Of a stretch of DNA of 64,000 nt, positions 47,198 to 57,746 are shown piece after piece (position 1 is the first letter of the stretch; each line of letters begins with the position of its first letter). The position numbers and the translations under genes were made by a program. This DNA comes from Vibrio intestinalis (GTDB lineage: Bacteria; Pseudomonadota; Gammaproteobacteria; Enterobacterales; Vibrionaceae), in NCBI RefSeq assembly GCF_025195085.2, contig NZ_JANAVY020000004.1:62001-126000 (forward strand). Reading direction: 5' to 3'. The notes beneath the pieces are model-generated. The model was given only the letters and a program-made list of their open reading frames with translations, made no database searches and had not been told where the DNA came from.

Positions 47198-47533
47198 AGA
47201 TGATAACCCTCTTAGTTAGTTCCTTTTGTGGTAGCGCCTTTGCCACCTAAACCTTGTTGAATTTGTTGATGAGGTGAGCCTCATTCTTTTATAACCAAAT
47301 AGCCTTGCTAGTTTGTTTTGATTCACCAACAAAGACACTTGGGTATAGATGAAAACCGACTCACGCAAACGATTACACCAACGATTAAAAGCCGGTCATT
47401 CATTAACCATCTATTAGTGTATTTATTTCGAGGCATAAAGTTACGGGATATCTAACAAAATCCCACGGCTAATAGTGATATGCGTCACAAAGTTACTTTC
47501 TAAATACCATTAGCCAACATAAGAAAATGGCGA
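47198..47533. promoter_or_regulatory. cytR-priA intergenic region
   Basis: A 336-base gap with a good CRP-like site at 47474-47489 but no gene. The long distance from that site to the cytR start (about 280 bases) leaves room for a promoter in the middle. No priA terminator was clearly seen. Confidence 0.5.
47474..47489. promoter_or_regulatory. Candidate CRP site upstream of cytR
   Basis: On the minus strand TGTGACGCATATCACT matches TGTGA-N6-TCACA at 9 of 10 positions. CytR and CRP act together in known cytR-regulated promoters. Confidence 0.65.
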
Positions 47534-49735
47534 CTAGCTTAAATCTTGCGGTTCGATGTCTATCGTCCAGCGCACTTTTTTGCTACTAGGCAAAAGCTCA
47601 ATAGCAGGCTTGGCACTCGCCAATAATCGCTGCATTAGAGGTCGGGAATTCGTTTGTAACAGCAATTGCCAACGGTATTTACCCGCACGTTTTGCAAGCG
47701 GCGCAGGCGTTGGCCCCAGCACTTGGCAATATTGGTCAAACAGTGGGTGTGCTTCAAGTGTATGTCTGAGCTGACGTAAAAAATCCTCAACCACTTGGCT
47801 ATTGTTCGCTTCCGCTCGAAACAGCGTTAAAAAACTGAACGGTGGCAACATGGCCATCTTACGTTCTTGCAAGGCAGTATCAGCAAAGTCTCGGTAGCCT
47901 TTGGTTAACAGTGCTTGCAGCAATGCGTGCTCTGGGTGGTGAGTTTGTAAAATAACCTCACCCGGCTTGCTTGCACGCCCCGCTCGACCGGCAACCTGAA
48001 TAAACAACTGAGCTAATCGCTCTGACGCTCTAAAGTCACTACTGTACAGCGAGCCATCGACATCGAGCAATGCGACCAAAGTAACATCAGGAAAGTGATG
48101 GCCTTTCGCTAACATCTGTGTGCCAATCAAAATTTGATATTCACCGTTACGAATCGCAGACAAGGCTGACTCTAAGCTGCCTTTACGTCTGGTGCTGTCT
48201 CGGTCAATACGAATCGCTTTGTATTCAGGGAAAAGTTCACCTAATTGTGATTCAAGCTGCTCCGTACCCACCCCCACTGTAACTAGGTTAGTCGAACCAC
48301 AACCTTGGCATTGATGAATGATAGGTTGCTGAGAACCACAGTGGTGGCAGCGAATTTCATTACTGTATTGGTGGTAGGTGTAATAAGCATCGCAGCGTTT
48401 ACATTCAGCAATCCAGCCACATTCGTGACACATCAAGGCCGGAGAAAAACCGCGGCGGTTTAAAAACAACATCACCTGATTACCCGCCGATAAGTGCTTT
48501 CTCATCTGAGCTATCAAAGGAGCAGAGAGGCCGCTCTCTAAATAAAGGCCTTTTACATCCAGCACTTTATTGGTGGTTGGTTTTGCATTACCCGCACGAT
48601 TAGACAGTACCAAGTGATGATATTTACCACTTAGTGCGTTTTGCAGAGTTTCTAGCGCTGGCGTCGCTGAGCCTAGCACAATCGGGATTTGCTCTTTGTT
48701 AGCGCGCATAACGGCAACATCCCGCGCGTGATAACGAAGGCTGTCTTGCTGCTTATAAGAGTTATCATGCTCTTCATCGACAATGATAATGCCTAAGTCA
48801 GCAAAAGGGGTAAGCAGTGCAGAGCGCGTACCGATCACAATACCGGCTGCTTTATCACGGGCGCAAAGCCATGAGTTCAGCCTTTCAGTATCATTCAATC
48901 CTGAGTGAATCACTTCGACGGGCACATTAAAGCGCTGTTTGAATCGATTGATAGTCTGCGGCGTTAAGCCAATCTCAGGCACAAGTACCAGCGCTTGTCT
49001 TCCCGCTTCTAATACCGGTTTAATTAAGTTTAGGTAAACTTCTGTTTTGCCCGAACCAGTCACCCCTTCTAATAAGTAGCAACCAAAACCATCTGCGCTA
49101 TTGACCGTCGCGATAGCCACTGCCTGCTCAGAATTCAGCTTAGGCTTATAAACATCGGCCTCAATATCACTCTGCCAAGTGTGAATCGTGGGCTTTTTCT
49201 CTATCGATTCAATCCAGCCTTTCTCTTGCAGTGTATTGAGCACACTGCTGCTCACTTCCATATCAAGCAGAGATTGATGAGATAATGGCCCATGTTCAAG
49301 CCCATGCATCACTTTGGCCTGTTGCACTGCGCGGCCAAAACCTTGCATCAGTTGATCTTTACCTAAAGCCGTTAGTTGCCATTCGCGCAACGTTGCGAAG
49401 TCTGCCGGTTTGCCTTTTCGCAGAGCGCTTGGCAGTGCATTGGCGAACGTTTCCCCTAGAGGGTATTGATAAAACTGACTGCACCACGTCAACAAACCGT
49501 ATAAAGATTCAGGCCACACAGGCTGACTATCAAGCACTTGCTTGAGAGGTTTGAGTTGGTTTTGATTGAATTCAGAATGATTAACTAACGCCGTCACAAT
49601 GCCAGTTAATGTTTGGCGTCCGAATGGTACAGAAACTCGCCCGCCTATAATTGGAAATAGGTGGCTAGGTATCAAATAATCAAATTGCTTATCAAGTGGA
49701 ACAGGCAAAGCCACTCGGGCAATAGTAGGGCGCAT
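47534..49735 (-). CDS. priA: Primosomal helicase PriA
   Basis: A 733-residue DNA helicase that restarts stalled forks. The N-terminal fork-binding domain is followed by Walker A (GVTGSGKTEVY), DEEH box (VDEEHDNSYKQQD) and zinc-binding cysteines in CHECGWIAECKRC and CHHCGSQQPIIHQCQGC. The C-terminal helicase motif has QVAGRAGR. It is divergent from rpmE as in E. coli. Confidence 0.98.
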   Translation of the reverse strand: MRPTIARVALPVPLDKQFDYLIPSHLFPIIGGRVSVPFGRQTLTGIVTALVNHSEFNQNQLKPLKQVLDSQPVWPESLYGLLTWCSQFYQYPLGETFANALPSALRKGKPADFATLREWQLTALGKDQLMQGFGRAVQQAKVMHGLEHGPLSHQSLLDMEVSSSVLNTLQEKGWIESIEKKPTIHTWQSDIEADVYKPKLNSEQAVAIATVNSADGFGCYLLEGVTGSGKTEVYLNLIKPVLEAGRQALVLVPEIGLTPQTINRFKQRFNVPVEVIHSGLNDTERLNSWLCARDKAAGIVIGTRSALLTPFADLGIIIVDEEHDNSYKQQDSLRYHARDVAVMRANKEQIPIVLGSATPALETLQNALSGKYHHLVLSNRAGNAKPTTNKVLDVKGLYLESGLSAPLIAQMRKHLSAGNQVMLFLNRRGFSPALMCHECGWIAECKRCDAYYTYHQYSNEIRCHHCGSQQPIIHQCQGCGSTNLVTVGVGTEQLESQLGELFPEYKAIRIDRDSTRRKGSLESALSAIRNGEYQILIGTQMLAKGHHFPDVTLVALLDVDGSLYSSDFRASERLAQLFIQVAGRAGRASKPGEVILQTHHPEHALLQALLTKGYRDFADTALQERKMAMLPPFSFLTLFRAEANNSQVVEDFLRQLRHTLEAHPLFDQYCQVLGPTPAPLAKRAGKYRWQLLLQTNSRPLMQRLLASAKPAIELLPSSKKVRWTIDIEPQDLS

Positions 49736-50042
49736 AAAGTGATGGTTACATTAGAAGAATCAACGCTAGACAGTCTAATCGAAAAGGGTATTTGAATCTA
49801 TTCTGCCGCTCAGAGGAACTCACGTAGCTATTACGGTTAACCACTCAGTACATTTGCTCAAAAAAGTGGCGACTTTTTGGGTAAACTGGTTGATCCTCGA
49901 CTCTGGAAACATTACTATACTGCGCCTTAGCACTATGGCTTGGTGATTTTTCCATCAAGCGGTAGGCAAGATATTTTATTAACTACGTGTGGTGTCCGGC
50001 ATAGAATCGGATAGCGACACGGCCTATTATTGAGGTTCTCCC
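49736..50042 (+). promoter_or_regulatory. priA-rpmE intergenic region with rpmE promoter and leader
   Basis: A 307-base gap. TTGATC (49889-49894) and TACTAT (49912-49917) with a 17-base spacer make a good plus-strand promoter, giving an rpmE leader of about 115 bases. The leader can fold around GTGTC...GACAC (near 49990-50020). L31 autoregulates through its leader in E. coli; whether this one does is not shown. Confidence 0.55.
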
Positions 50043-50264
50043 ATGAAAGCTGGTATCCACCCAGAATACAAAGCAGTAAACGCTACTTGCTCTTGCGGTA
50101 ACTCTTTCGAGTTCAACTCTACTCTAGCGAAGGAATCTATCCACCTAGACGTATGTGACAAGTGCCACCCATTCTACACTGGTAAGCAACGTATCGTTGA
50201 TACAGGCGGCCGTGTTGATCGCTTCAACAAGCGTTTCGGTGCTCTATCAAGCGGCAAGAAGTAA
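50043..50264 (+). CDS. rpmE: 50S ribosomal protein L31, zinc-binding form
   Basis: A 73-residue ribosomal protein with the four zinc-ligand cysteines in CSCGN and [12 protein letters not shown], i.e. the C-plus form. Ribosomes swap it for a zinc-free paralogue under zinc shortage; that paralogue is not in this window. A strong terminator follows. Confidence 0.98.
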   Translation: MKAGIHPEYKAVNATCSCGNSFEFNSTLAKESIHLDVCDKCHPFYTGKQRIVDTGGRVDRFNKRFGALSSGKK

Positions 50265-50286
50265 TTATTACTTTTTAACCGATTCT

Positions 50287-50313
50287 AAAAAGGACGCTCA
50301 GGCGTCCTTTTTT
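50287..50313 (+). terminator. Terminator of rpmE
   Basis: Stem AAAAGGACGC/GCGTCCTTTT with loop TCAG, then a T-run, 22 bases after rpmE. Confidence 0.9.
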
Positions 50314-50491
50314 GTTGCCTGCTATTTTTGCTCAGCAATTGGGCAATCGTTAAAATGCGAGTTAGCTGGTCTTATCAGCACAAATCCAGCGGGTAAAAGC
50401 CACCTGAGTCGCAATCCTTCCTATGCAGCTTGACTTACATACTCTAGAATAACTCTCGCTTAACTATTAATAACGATGAGTATTTCCCCCT

Positions 50492-51769
50492 ATGTCTGAT
50501 GACCATAATCAAGAGCTATCCCCTGAAGAACAATTCCGCCAACAAGCGTTGGACTACCATGCCTACCCGACTGCGGGCAAAATTTCTGTTGAGCTGAGCA
50601 AGCCAGCAGAAACAGCAGAGCACCTGGCTCTTGCATATAGCCCAGGCGTTGCAGAGCCTGTGCGTGAAATCGCGCAAAACCCTGACAACGTCTACAAGTA
50701 CACGGCGAAAGGCAACATGGTTGCGGTTATTTCTAACGGAACAGCAATTCTTGGTCTTGGTAATTTAGGCCCACTGGCTTCTAAACCAGTAATGGAAGGT
50801 AAATCGCTACTGTTTAAGCGTTTTGCTGGCTTAGACTCGATTGATATCGAAGTAAAACACCGCACTATTGAAGAGTTCGTTGATACGGTAGCTAACATTG
50901 CCGATACTTTTGGTGGCATCAACCTAGAAGACATCAAAGCACCGGATTGTTTTGAGATCGAAAAGCAACTGATTGAGCGTTGTGACGTTCCAGTATTCCA
51001 TGATGACCAACACGGTACTGCGATTGTAACGGCAGCCGGTATGCTGAACGCGATTGAGCTGCAAGGTAAGAAGCTAGAAGAAGCAACCATCGTTTGTCTT
51101 GGCGCAGGCGCAGCAGCGGTAGCATGTATGGAACTACTGATTAAATGTGGTGCGATGCGTGAGAAAATCTACATGCTGGATCGCAAAGGCGTGATCCATA
51201 CTCGTCGTGATGACTTAAACGAATACAAAAAACTGTTCGCTAACAACACTGACAAACGCACACTAGAAGATGTCATTGAAGGTGCAGACCTGTTCCTTGG
51301 TGTATCAGGCCCGAACCTACTTCCAGCTGATGCGCTTAAACTCATGGCTGATAAGCCTGTTGTATTTGCGTGTTCAAACCCAGACCCTGAGATCAAACCT
51401 GAACTTGCACACCAAGTCCGTGATGACCTCATCATGGGTACTGGCCGTAGTGACTACCCGAACCAAGTAAACAATGTTCTGTGTTTCCCTTTCATCTTCC
51501 GCGGTGCGCTTGATGTTCGCGCGAGCGAAATTAACGATGAGATGAAACTGGCTGCCGTAGATGCGATTCGTCAACTTGCGAAAGAATCAGTACCAGCTGA
51601 AGTACTCAAAGCGGCTGGCGCAGATAAGCTAGAGTTTGGTGTTGATTACATCATTCCAAAACCGATGGACCCTCGCCTACTGCCACGCGTAGCCAAAGCA
51701 GTTGCTCAAGCCGCAGTTGATTCTGGCGTGGCTCGTATCGATATGCCAGAAAACTACATGAACGCTTAA
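50492..51769 (+). CDS. Malic enzyme (short, single-domain form)
   Basis: A 425-residue oxidative decarboxylase that converts malate to pyruvate. Family marks: LALAYSPGVAEPVREI, IEVKHRTIEEFVD and the metal-binding stretch FHDDQHGTAIVTAAG, then the Rossmann motif IVCLGAGAAAVACMELL. It lacks the phosphotransacetylase-like domain that extends E. coli MaeB to about 760 residues, so a gene symbol would be unsafe. It could use NAD or NADP. Confidence 0.93.
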   Translation: MSDDHNQELSPEEQFRQQALDYHAYPTAGKISVELSKPAETAEHLALAYSPGVAEPVREIAQNPDNVYKYTAKGNMVAVISNGTAILGLGNLGPLASKPVMEGKSLLFKRFAGLDSIDIEVKHRTIEEFVDTVANIADTFGGINLEDIKAPDCFEIEKQLIERCDVPVFHDDQHGTAIVTAAGMLNAIELQGKKLEEATIVCLGAGAAAVACMELLIKCGAMREKIYMLDRKGVIHTRRDDLNEYKKLFANNTDKRTLEDVIEGADLFLGVSGPNLLPADALKLMADKPVVFACSNPDPEIKPELAHQVRDDLIMGTGRSDYPNQVNNVLCFPFIFRGALDVRASEINDEMKLAAVDAIRQLAKESVPAEVLKAAGADKLEFGVDYIIPKPMDPRLLPRVAKAVAQAAVDSGVARIDMPENYMNA

Positions 51770-51795
51770 TCGCTCTTTAGTCAGCTTCAAACGTA

Positions 51796-51824
51796 AAAAA
51801 CCGCAGTCATCACTGCGGTTTTTG
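51796..51824. terminator. Terminator between malic enzyme and metJ
   Basis: AAAAACCGCAGT/ACTGCGGTTTTT stem with a short loop lies between the convergent genes; the T-run is on the plus strand and A-run on the other, so both directions may be served. Confidence 0.88.
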
Positions 51825-51870
51825 TATTCAGCGCGATTTGAAGCCCTCAAGAAAGAGAGTTCAACCAAGC

Positions 51871-52188
51871 TTATTCGTCGAATGCTTCGAACTCGATGCC
51901 CATCTCTGTCATCAGCTTTTTCACTTCAGCTGGAATATCATCAGGGCGATCTTTACGTAAGTCTTCATCTGTTGGCAGAGGTTGGCCAGTGTATGCGTGC
52001 AAGAATGCTTCACACAATAGCTCGCTATTAGTCGCATGGCGCAGGTTGTTAATCTGACGGCGCGTGCGCTCATCGGTTAAAACCTTCAATACTTTTAATG
52101 GAATTGAAACGGTAATTTTTTTTACTTGTTCACTTTTTTTTCCATGCTCAGCATATGGGCTAATGTATTCGCCGTTCCAGTCTGCCAT
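51871..52188 (-). CDS. metJ: Methionine repressor MetJ
   Basis: A 105-residue ribbon-helix-helix repressor that binds S-adenosylmethionine. The beta-ribbon [15 protein letters not shown] and the helices [21 protein letters not shown] are the conserved region. It is divergent from metB across a gap with four tandem MetJ boxes, so it likely controls itself and metBL. Confidence 0.98.
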   Translation of the reverse strand: MADWNGEYISPYAEHGKKSEQVKKITVSIPLKVLKVLTDERTRRQINNLRHATNSELLCEAFLHAYTGQPLPTDEDLRKDRPDDIPAEVKKLMTEMGIEFEAFDE

Positions 52189-52261
52189 TGCGTACCTTCG
52201 TTATTGTCTGTCATTAGATTTTACAAACTGCAATTTTAGCGGCTTTTAAGGCTACAAGCAA

Positions 52262-52293
52262 AGACATTTAGACGTCTAGATGTGTTGACGTCT
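52262..52293. promoter_or_regulatory. Four tandem MetJ boxes between metJ and metB
   Basis: Contiguous 8-base boxes AGACATTT, AGACGTCT, AGATGTGT and TGACGTCT match consensus AGACGTCT at 6, 8, 6 and 7 of 8 positions. They lie 74 bases from the metJ start and 122 bases from the metB start. Confidence 0.92.
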
Positions 52294-52415
52294 CAAAAAA
52301 TGAGAAGTAGAGTAAAGGGAATGGATTAAGAATACGTTAAATAGTTATTACTAGATAGAGCGTATTCGCACTGACAAGTCATCATTTACAAGTCATGCTT
52401 TGAAAGGATACACGT

Positions 52416-53579
52416 ATGAGCAACCACAAGCCCGCTACTATTGCGGTTCGCACTGGCATTGAGTCTGACACCCAACATCATGCGGTTGTTCCGCCAATTT
52501 ACCTTTCAACTAACTACGGATTTCCGGCTTTTGGCGATGTGCCAAAATACGATTATACCCGCTCTGGCAACCCAAACCGAGGTTTATTAGAACAAACTCT
52601 GTTTGACCTAGAATCGGGCAAAGGCGCTGTAGTAACCAACTGTGGCACTTCGGCCCTTAACCTTTTGGTAACCACCTTTCTTGGCCCTGACGATTTAATC
52701 ATCGCGCCCCATGATTGCTATGGCGGCACTTACCGCCTGTTCAATACTCGCGCTCAAAAAGGTGACTTCAAGGTTCTGTTCGTTGACCAGTCTAACCCAC
52801 AAGCCCTTGCTGATGCCCTAGCGCAAAAACCTAAATTGGTTTTAATTGAAACACCATCGAATCCATTGGTTCGCGTAGTGGATATCGCGCAGGTTTGCCA
52901 GCAAGCCAAACAAGTAGGTGCGCTAGTTGCGGTAGACAATACCTTTTTGACACCTGTGTTCCAAAAGCCTTTAGAGCTGGGCGCTGACTTTGTCATCCAC
53001 TCCACCACCAAATTTATTAATGGCCATTCCGATGTCATCGGCGGTGTGGTGATCACCAAAACAGAGCAACACGCCGAAGACTTAGCTTGGTGGGGCAACT
53101 GCATCGGTGCGACGGGCACGCCATTTGATAGCTACATGACACTGCGCGGTATACGCACCCTTGGCGCGCGCATGAAAGTGCATGAAGAAAGCTCAGCGGA
53201 AATTCTCGAGTTTTTAAAACAGCACCCTCTCGTGAATACCATCTACCACCCTAGCCTCCCTGAACACCCAGGCCATGAAATCGCGTTAAAACAGCAAAGT
53301 GGATTTGGCTCAATGCTCAGCTTTGAGTTTGCCGCTAGCTTTGAGCAGCTAAAGCAATTTGTGACTAACCTAAAGCTATTCTCACTCGCAGAATCATTAG
53401 GTGGGGTAGAAAGCTTGATATGTCATCCAGCTTCGATGACTCACAGAGCGATGGGTGAAGCCGCCCTTGCCGAAGCTGGCGTTTCTCAACAATTATTACG
53501 CTTATCGGTCGGTCTAGAAGATCCAAAAGACCTGATTGCCGATTTACAACAAGCATTCAGCTCAGTGCAGGAGGGCTAA
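52416..53579 (+). CDS. metB: Cystathionine gamma-synthase
   Basis: A 387-residue PLP enzyme that joins O-succinylhomoserine and cysteine. The lysine for PLP is in HSTTKFINGHSD, with DYTRSGNPNRGLLEQ and VDNTFLTPVFQKPLELGAD (core VDNTFLTPVFQKP) around it. It is followed by metL after three bases. Confidence 0.97.
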   Translation: MSNHKPATIAVRTGIESDTQHHAVVPPIYLSTNYGFPAFGDVPKYDYTRSGNPNRGLLEQTLFDLESGKGAVVTNCGTSALNLLVTTFLGPDDLIIAPHDCYGGTYRLFNTRAQKGDFKVLFVDQSNPQALADALAQKPKLVLIETPSNPLVRVVDIAQVCQQAKQVGALVAVDNTFLTPVFQKPLELGADFVIHSTTKFINGHSDVIGGVVITKTEQHAEDLAWWGNCIGATGTPFDSYMTLRGIRTLGARMKVHEESSAEILEFLKQHPLVNTIYHPSLPEHPGHEIALKQQSGFGSMLSFEFAASFEQLKQFVTNLKLFSLAESLGGVESLICHPASMTHRAMGEAALAEAGVSQQLLRLSVGLEDPKDLIADLQQAFSSVQEG

Positions 53580-53582
53580 CCC

Positions 53583-55994
53583 ATGACTGTTGAACGTCAG
53601 TTGCACAAATTTGGTGGCAGTAGCCTAGCAGACCCTGAATGCTATCGCCGTGTAGTTAATATTCTCAAAGAATACTCCAACCAAGAAGACTTAATCGTGG
53701 TTTCCGCTGCAGGCAAAACCACTAACCGTTTGATTGAGTTTCTAGCTGGGCTAAATAAAGATGGTCGATTAGCTCACGAAGCGCTTCAAGAGCTGCGTCA
53801 GTTTCAATCAGAGCTGATTACATCGTTAATTGAAGAACCAATTCAACAAGACCTGCTTGCTCAGCTTAATGATGAGATCAGCACATTAGGTGAACTGACC
53901 GCACCACTTAACACAGCCGAACAAGCGGCTGTACTTGGCCATGGTGAAGTTTGGTCTTCTCGCTTATTGGCTGCGCTGCTTAATCAACATAACTTGGCGG
54001 CCATCGCCCAAGATGCGCGCGCTTTTCTTCGTGCAGAAGCCGGCACACAACCAGAAGTTGACCGTGGTACTTCTTACCCACTACTGAAAGAGGTATTAGC
54101 TCAGCATAGCCATCATCGTGTAGTGATTACTGGCTTTATGGCGCAAGACTCACAAGGCCATACCGTGCTGCTCGGGCGTAATGGCTCAGATTACTCAGCG
54201 ACCGTGATTGGCGCATTGGCAGAGGTAACCCGCGTGACTATCTGGAGCGATGTTGCTGGCGTATACAGCGCAGATCCACGCTTAGTCAGTGATGCATGCT
54301 TATTGCCATTGCTGCGCTTAGATGAGGCTAGTGAACTGGCTCGTTTAGCCGCCCCTGTACTTCACAGCCGCACGCTTCAGCCTGTCGCACAAAGTACAAT
54401 GGATTTGCATCTGCGTTGCAGCTATCAGCCAGAATCTGGCTCGACCCGCATTGAGCGTGTGTTAGCTTCTGGCCGCGGCGCCAAGATCATCTCATCTCTA
54501 GATGATGTTATGTTAATCCAGTTAAATTTCTCTTCTGGCCACGATTTTTCACGTCTACAAAAAGAGACGTTAGCTTCGCTAAAACGCGCTCAGCTAGAAC
54601 CACTCGCCTATGACGTGTTGAAAGACAAACACTCTCTTCGCCTTGCTTATACCGCTGAAATCGCCGCAGGTGCATTGAGCTATTTACAAGACATAGCCAC
54701 AGAAGCTGAAATTAAACTCAAAGAAGGCTTCTCTATGGTGGCAGCCGTAGGTGCGGGGGTAACCAAAAACCCTAATCACTGCTACGGCTTCTATCAGCAG
54801 CTAAAACACCTGCCTGTTGAGTTTATTAGTGAGTCACAATCAGGCTTAAGTTTGGTTGCTGTGCTGCGTAAAACAGAAACAGAGCAACTGGTTAAAGGCA
54901 TTCATAGCCAACTATTCCAAGCACAAAAGCGTGTTGCAGTCGCGTTATGCGGCAAAGGTAATATCGGCACAAGCTGGTTAGAACTATTCGCCGAGCAGAA
55001 ATCTGAGCTAGAAAAACGTCGTGGGATGAACTTTGAACTGGTCGCCGTGATCGACAGCCAAACATACTGGTTCAATCAAGATGGTATTGATGCTGCCTCA
55101 GTTAGTACTCACTTTGATGAAGAAGCCAGTGAATACAATGGTAATGAGTGGATTACTCAACTTGGCTCGATTCAAGGCTACGACGATGTGGTTGTGTTGG
55201 ATGTTACCGCAAGCCAAGAACTCGCTCACCGCTACTTGGAGATTGCAGAACAAGGCATGCACCTTATCTCAGCCAATAAAGTCGCGGGCTCTGCATCTAG
55301 CGAGTACTACCACCAAGTACAAGATGCATTCGCTAAGATTAATCGCCATTGGCTCTACAATGCCACTGTTGGTGCCGGCTTGCCTATAAACCATACTGTG
55401 CGTGATTTGCGTGAAAGTGGTGATGAGATTATCGCGCTTTCGGGTATCTTCTCAGGTACTTTGTCATGGCTTTTCCAACAATACGACGGATCAGTACCCT
55501 TTGCTGAGTTAGTCGACCTCGCTTGGCAACAAGGCCTAACTGAACCTGACCCTCGCCACGATTTAGATGGCTCAGATGTCATGCGTAAATTGGTTATCAT
55601 CGCCCGTGAATCAGGCCTCGCACTTGAACCTGAAGCCGTAAAAGTAGAGAGCTTGGTTCCTGAGGAGCTCGCTAACCTACCCCTTGATGATTTCTTAGAT
55701 AAAAGCCAACTGCTCAGTACGTTATTAGCTGAAAGACTAGAAAAGGCTCAGCGCGAAGATAAAGTGCTACGTTATGTTGCACGTCTAGAAAAGAACGGGA
55801 AAGCTAGCGTTGGTGTAGAAGCGCTACCACGTGAGCACGCACTTGCTAACCTTCTTCCTTGTGACAACATTTTTGCCATAGAAAGTAAGTGGTACAAAGA
55901 TAATCCATTGGTTATCCGCGGCCCTGGCGCAGGTAAAGAAGTCACCGCAGGTGCAATTCAATCAGATCTCAACTTACTCTCTAGTCAATTGTAA
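53583..55994 (+). CDS. metL: Bifunctional aspartokinase II/homoserine dehydrogenase II
   Basis: An 803-residue fusion. The aspartokinase domain begins with KFGGSSLADPE, has LLGRNGSDYSATVIGA, then ACT-like regulatory segments, and from about residue 460 the homoserine dehydrogenase domain (VALCGKGNIGTSWLELF; VGAGLPINHTVRDL). It makes homoserine for methionine. MetL normally lacks threonine feedback. The gene is coupled to metB under MetJ control. Confidence 0.97.
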   Translation: MTVERQLHKFGGSSLADPECYRRVVNILKEYSNQEDLIVVSAAGKTTNRLIEFLAGLNKDGRLAHEALQELRQFQSELITSLIEEPIQQDLLAQLNDEISTLGELTAPLNTAEQAAVLGHGEVWSSRLLAALLNQHNLAAIAQDARAFLRAEAGTQPEVDRGTSYPLLKEVLAQHSHHRVVITGFMAQDSQGHTVLLGRNGSDYSATVIGALAEVTRVTIWSDVAGVYSADPRLVSDACLLPLLRLDEASELARLAAPVLHSRTLQPVAQSTMDLHLRCSYQPESGSTRIERVLASGRGAKIISSLDDVMLIQLNFSSGHDFSRLQKETLASLKRAQLEPLAYDVLKDKHSLRLAYTAEIAAGALSYLQDIATEAEIKLKEGFSMVAAVGAGVTKNPNHCYGFYQQLKHLPVEFISESQSGLSLVAVLRKTETEQLVKGIHSQLFQAQKRVAVALCGKGNIGTSWLELFAEQKSELEKRRGMNFELVAVIDSQTYWFNQDGIDAASVSTHFDEEASEYNGNEWITQLGSIQGYDDVVVLDVTASQELAHRYLEIAEQGMHLISANKVAGSASSEYYHQVQDAFAKINRHWLYNATVGAGLPINHTVRDLRESGDEIIALSGIFSGTLSWLFQQYDGSVPFAELVDLAWQQGLTEPDPRHDLDGSDVMRKLVIIARESGLALEPEAVKVESLVPEELANLPLDDFLDKSQLLSTLLAERLEKAQREDKVLRYVARLEKNGKASVGVEALPREHALANLLPCDNIFAIESKWYKDNPLVIRGPGAGKEVTAGAIQSDLNLLSSQL

Positions 55995-56012
55995 GCACGC
56001 ATACTGACCCAC

Positions 56013-56046
56013 AATGGCCTTGCTTCTCAGTGAGGCCATTTCATTT
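56013..56046 (+). terminator. Candidate terminator of metBL
   Basis: AATGGCCT/AGGCCATT stem with a 12-base loop and a T-rich tail, 19 bases after metL. Confidence 0.65.
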
Positions 56047-56137
56047 CTCCGGCAACAACTTGAACAAAGTTAATTGTGAAGTTGAAAAAAATTCATACTC
56101 TCTCAGTTGACATTAACCTCTATTCATTACATTCTGT

Positions 56138-56161
56138 GGACATATAGACGTCTAAACGTCA
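56138..56161. promoter_or_regulatory. Three tandem MetJ boxes upstream of metF
   Basis: GGACATAT, AGACGTCT and AAACGTCA, 5, 8 and 6 of 8 matches to AGACGTCT, lie 52 bases upstream of the metF start. Confidence 0.88.
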
Positions 56162-56182
56162 AAAAGGATTTCAAATTGATAG

Positions 56183-57109
<927 letters not shown>

Positions 57110-57131
57110 ACTTTCCAGACGCTCGAAAACG

Positions 57132-57163
57132 AAAAAGGCTGAACAACACGTTCAGCCTTTTCT
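57132..57163. terminator. Terminator between metF and zapB
   Basis: AAAAGGCTGAAC/GTTCAGCCTTTT stem with a five-base loop between convergent genes. Confidence 0.9.
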
Positions 57164-57183
57164 GTATCTGTTCGAATGTAGGA

Positions 57184-57426
57184 TTACTCTACTTCATCCA
57201 TCTTACCTAGTAGGTTACGGATGCGATCTTGCCATGCGGAATGCTCTTGCTGCATTTGCTGAGATTTCTGCTCTAGCTCTTCACGGCTTGAACGTAGTTC
57301 GTTCGCTTCCGTCGCTAGCTTTTCTTTCTCTTCTTTAAGTTCTTCTACTTCCATTTGTAGAAGTGCGATTGTATCAACTGCTGTTTGAATTTTTGCTTCT
57401 AGTTGTTCTAGTACTTCAAAAGACAT
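57184..57426 (-). CDS. zapB: Cell-division protein ZapB
   Basis: An 80-residue protein that is almost all coiled coil ([21 protein letters not shown] and Glu/Lys-rich heptads). ZapB binds ZapA at the Z-ring and helps assemble the division site. The order glpX-zapB is typical, and length fits. Confidence 0.94.
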   Translation of the reverse strand: MSFEVLEQLEAKIQTAVDTIALLQMEVEELKEEKEKLATEANELRSSREELEQKSQQMQQEHSAWQDRIRNLLGKMDEVE

Positions 57427-57746
57427 CGTAGCCTACCTTTTAAATTTAATCGGTTGAGGTGAAGGTCATTCACACACTTCACATATTGCCTTCATTCTAC
57501 TCAGCGCGAAGAAGATAAACACGCCCTATATTTGATATTTTGCGCTATTCGGCTAAAAAAGCGACGCTTATTGACAATCACCTAACGTAACAACGAATTA
57601 CTCAGGAAAATAGGCGCTTGAGAGTCACTTTACAGTGCTTCATTGATCGAGTTCAATCTCCAACTGGCAAAAAAGCAAACGTTTCCTTATTGATGTGATA
57701 GAATCGCGCCAAATTTTACTCTTCCCCTCACTTGTTTGGAGTCATC
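57427..57746. promoter_or_regulatory. zapB-glpX divergent region
   Basis: A 320-base gap with promoters for both genes. Near 57675-57690 is GCAAACGTTTCC, similar to LacI/Cra-type operators (TGAAACGTTTCA core), upstream of a TAGAAT -10-like hexamer (57699-57704). No gene was found. Confidence 0.45.
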
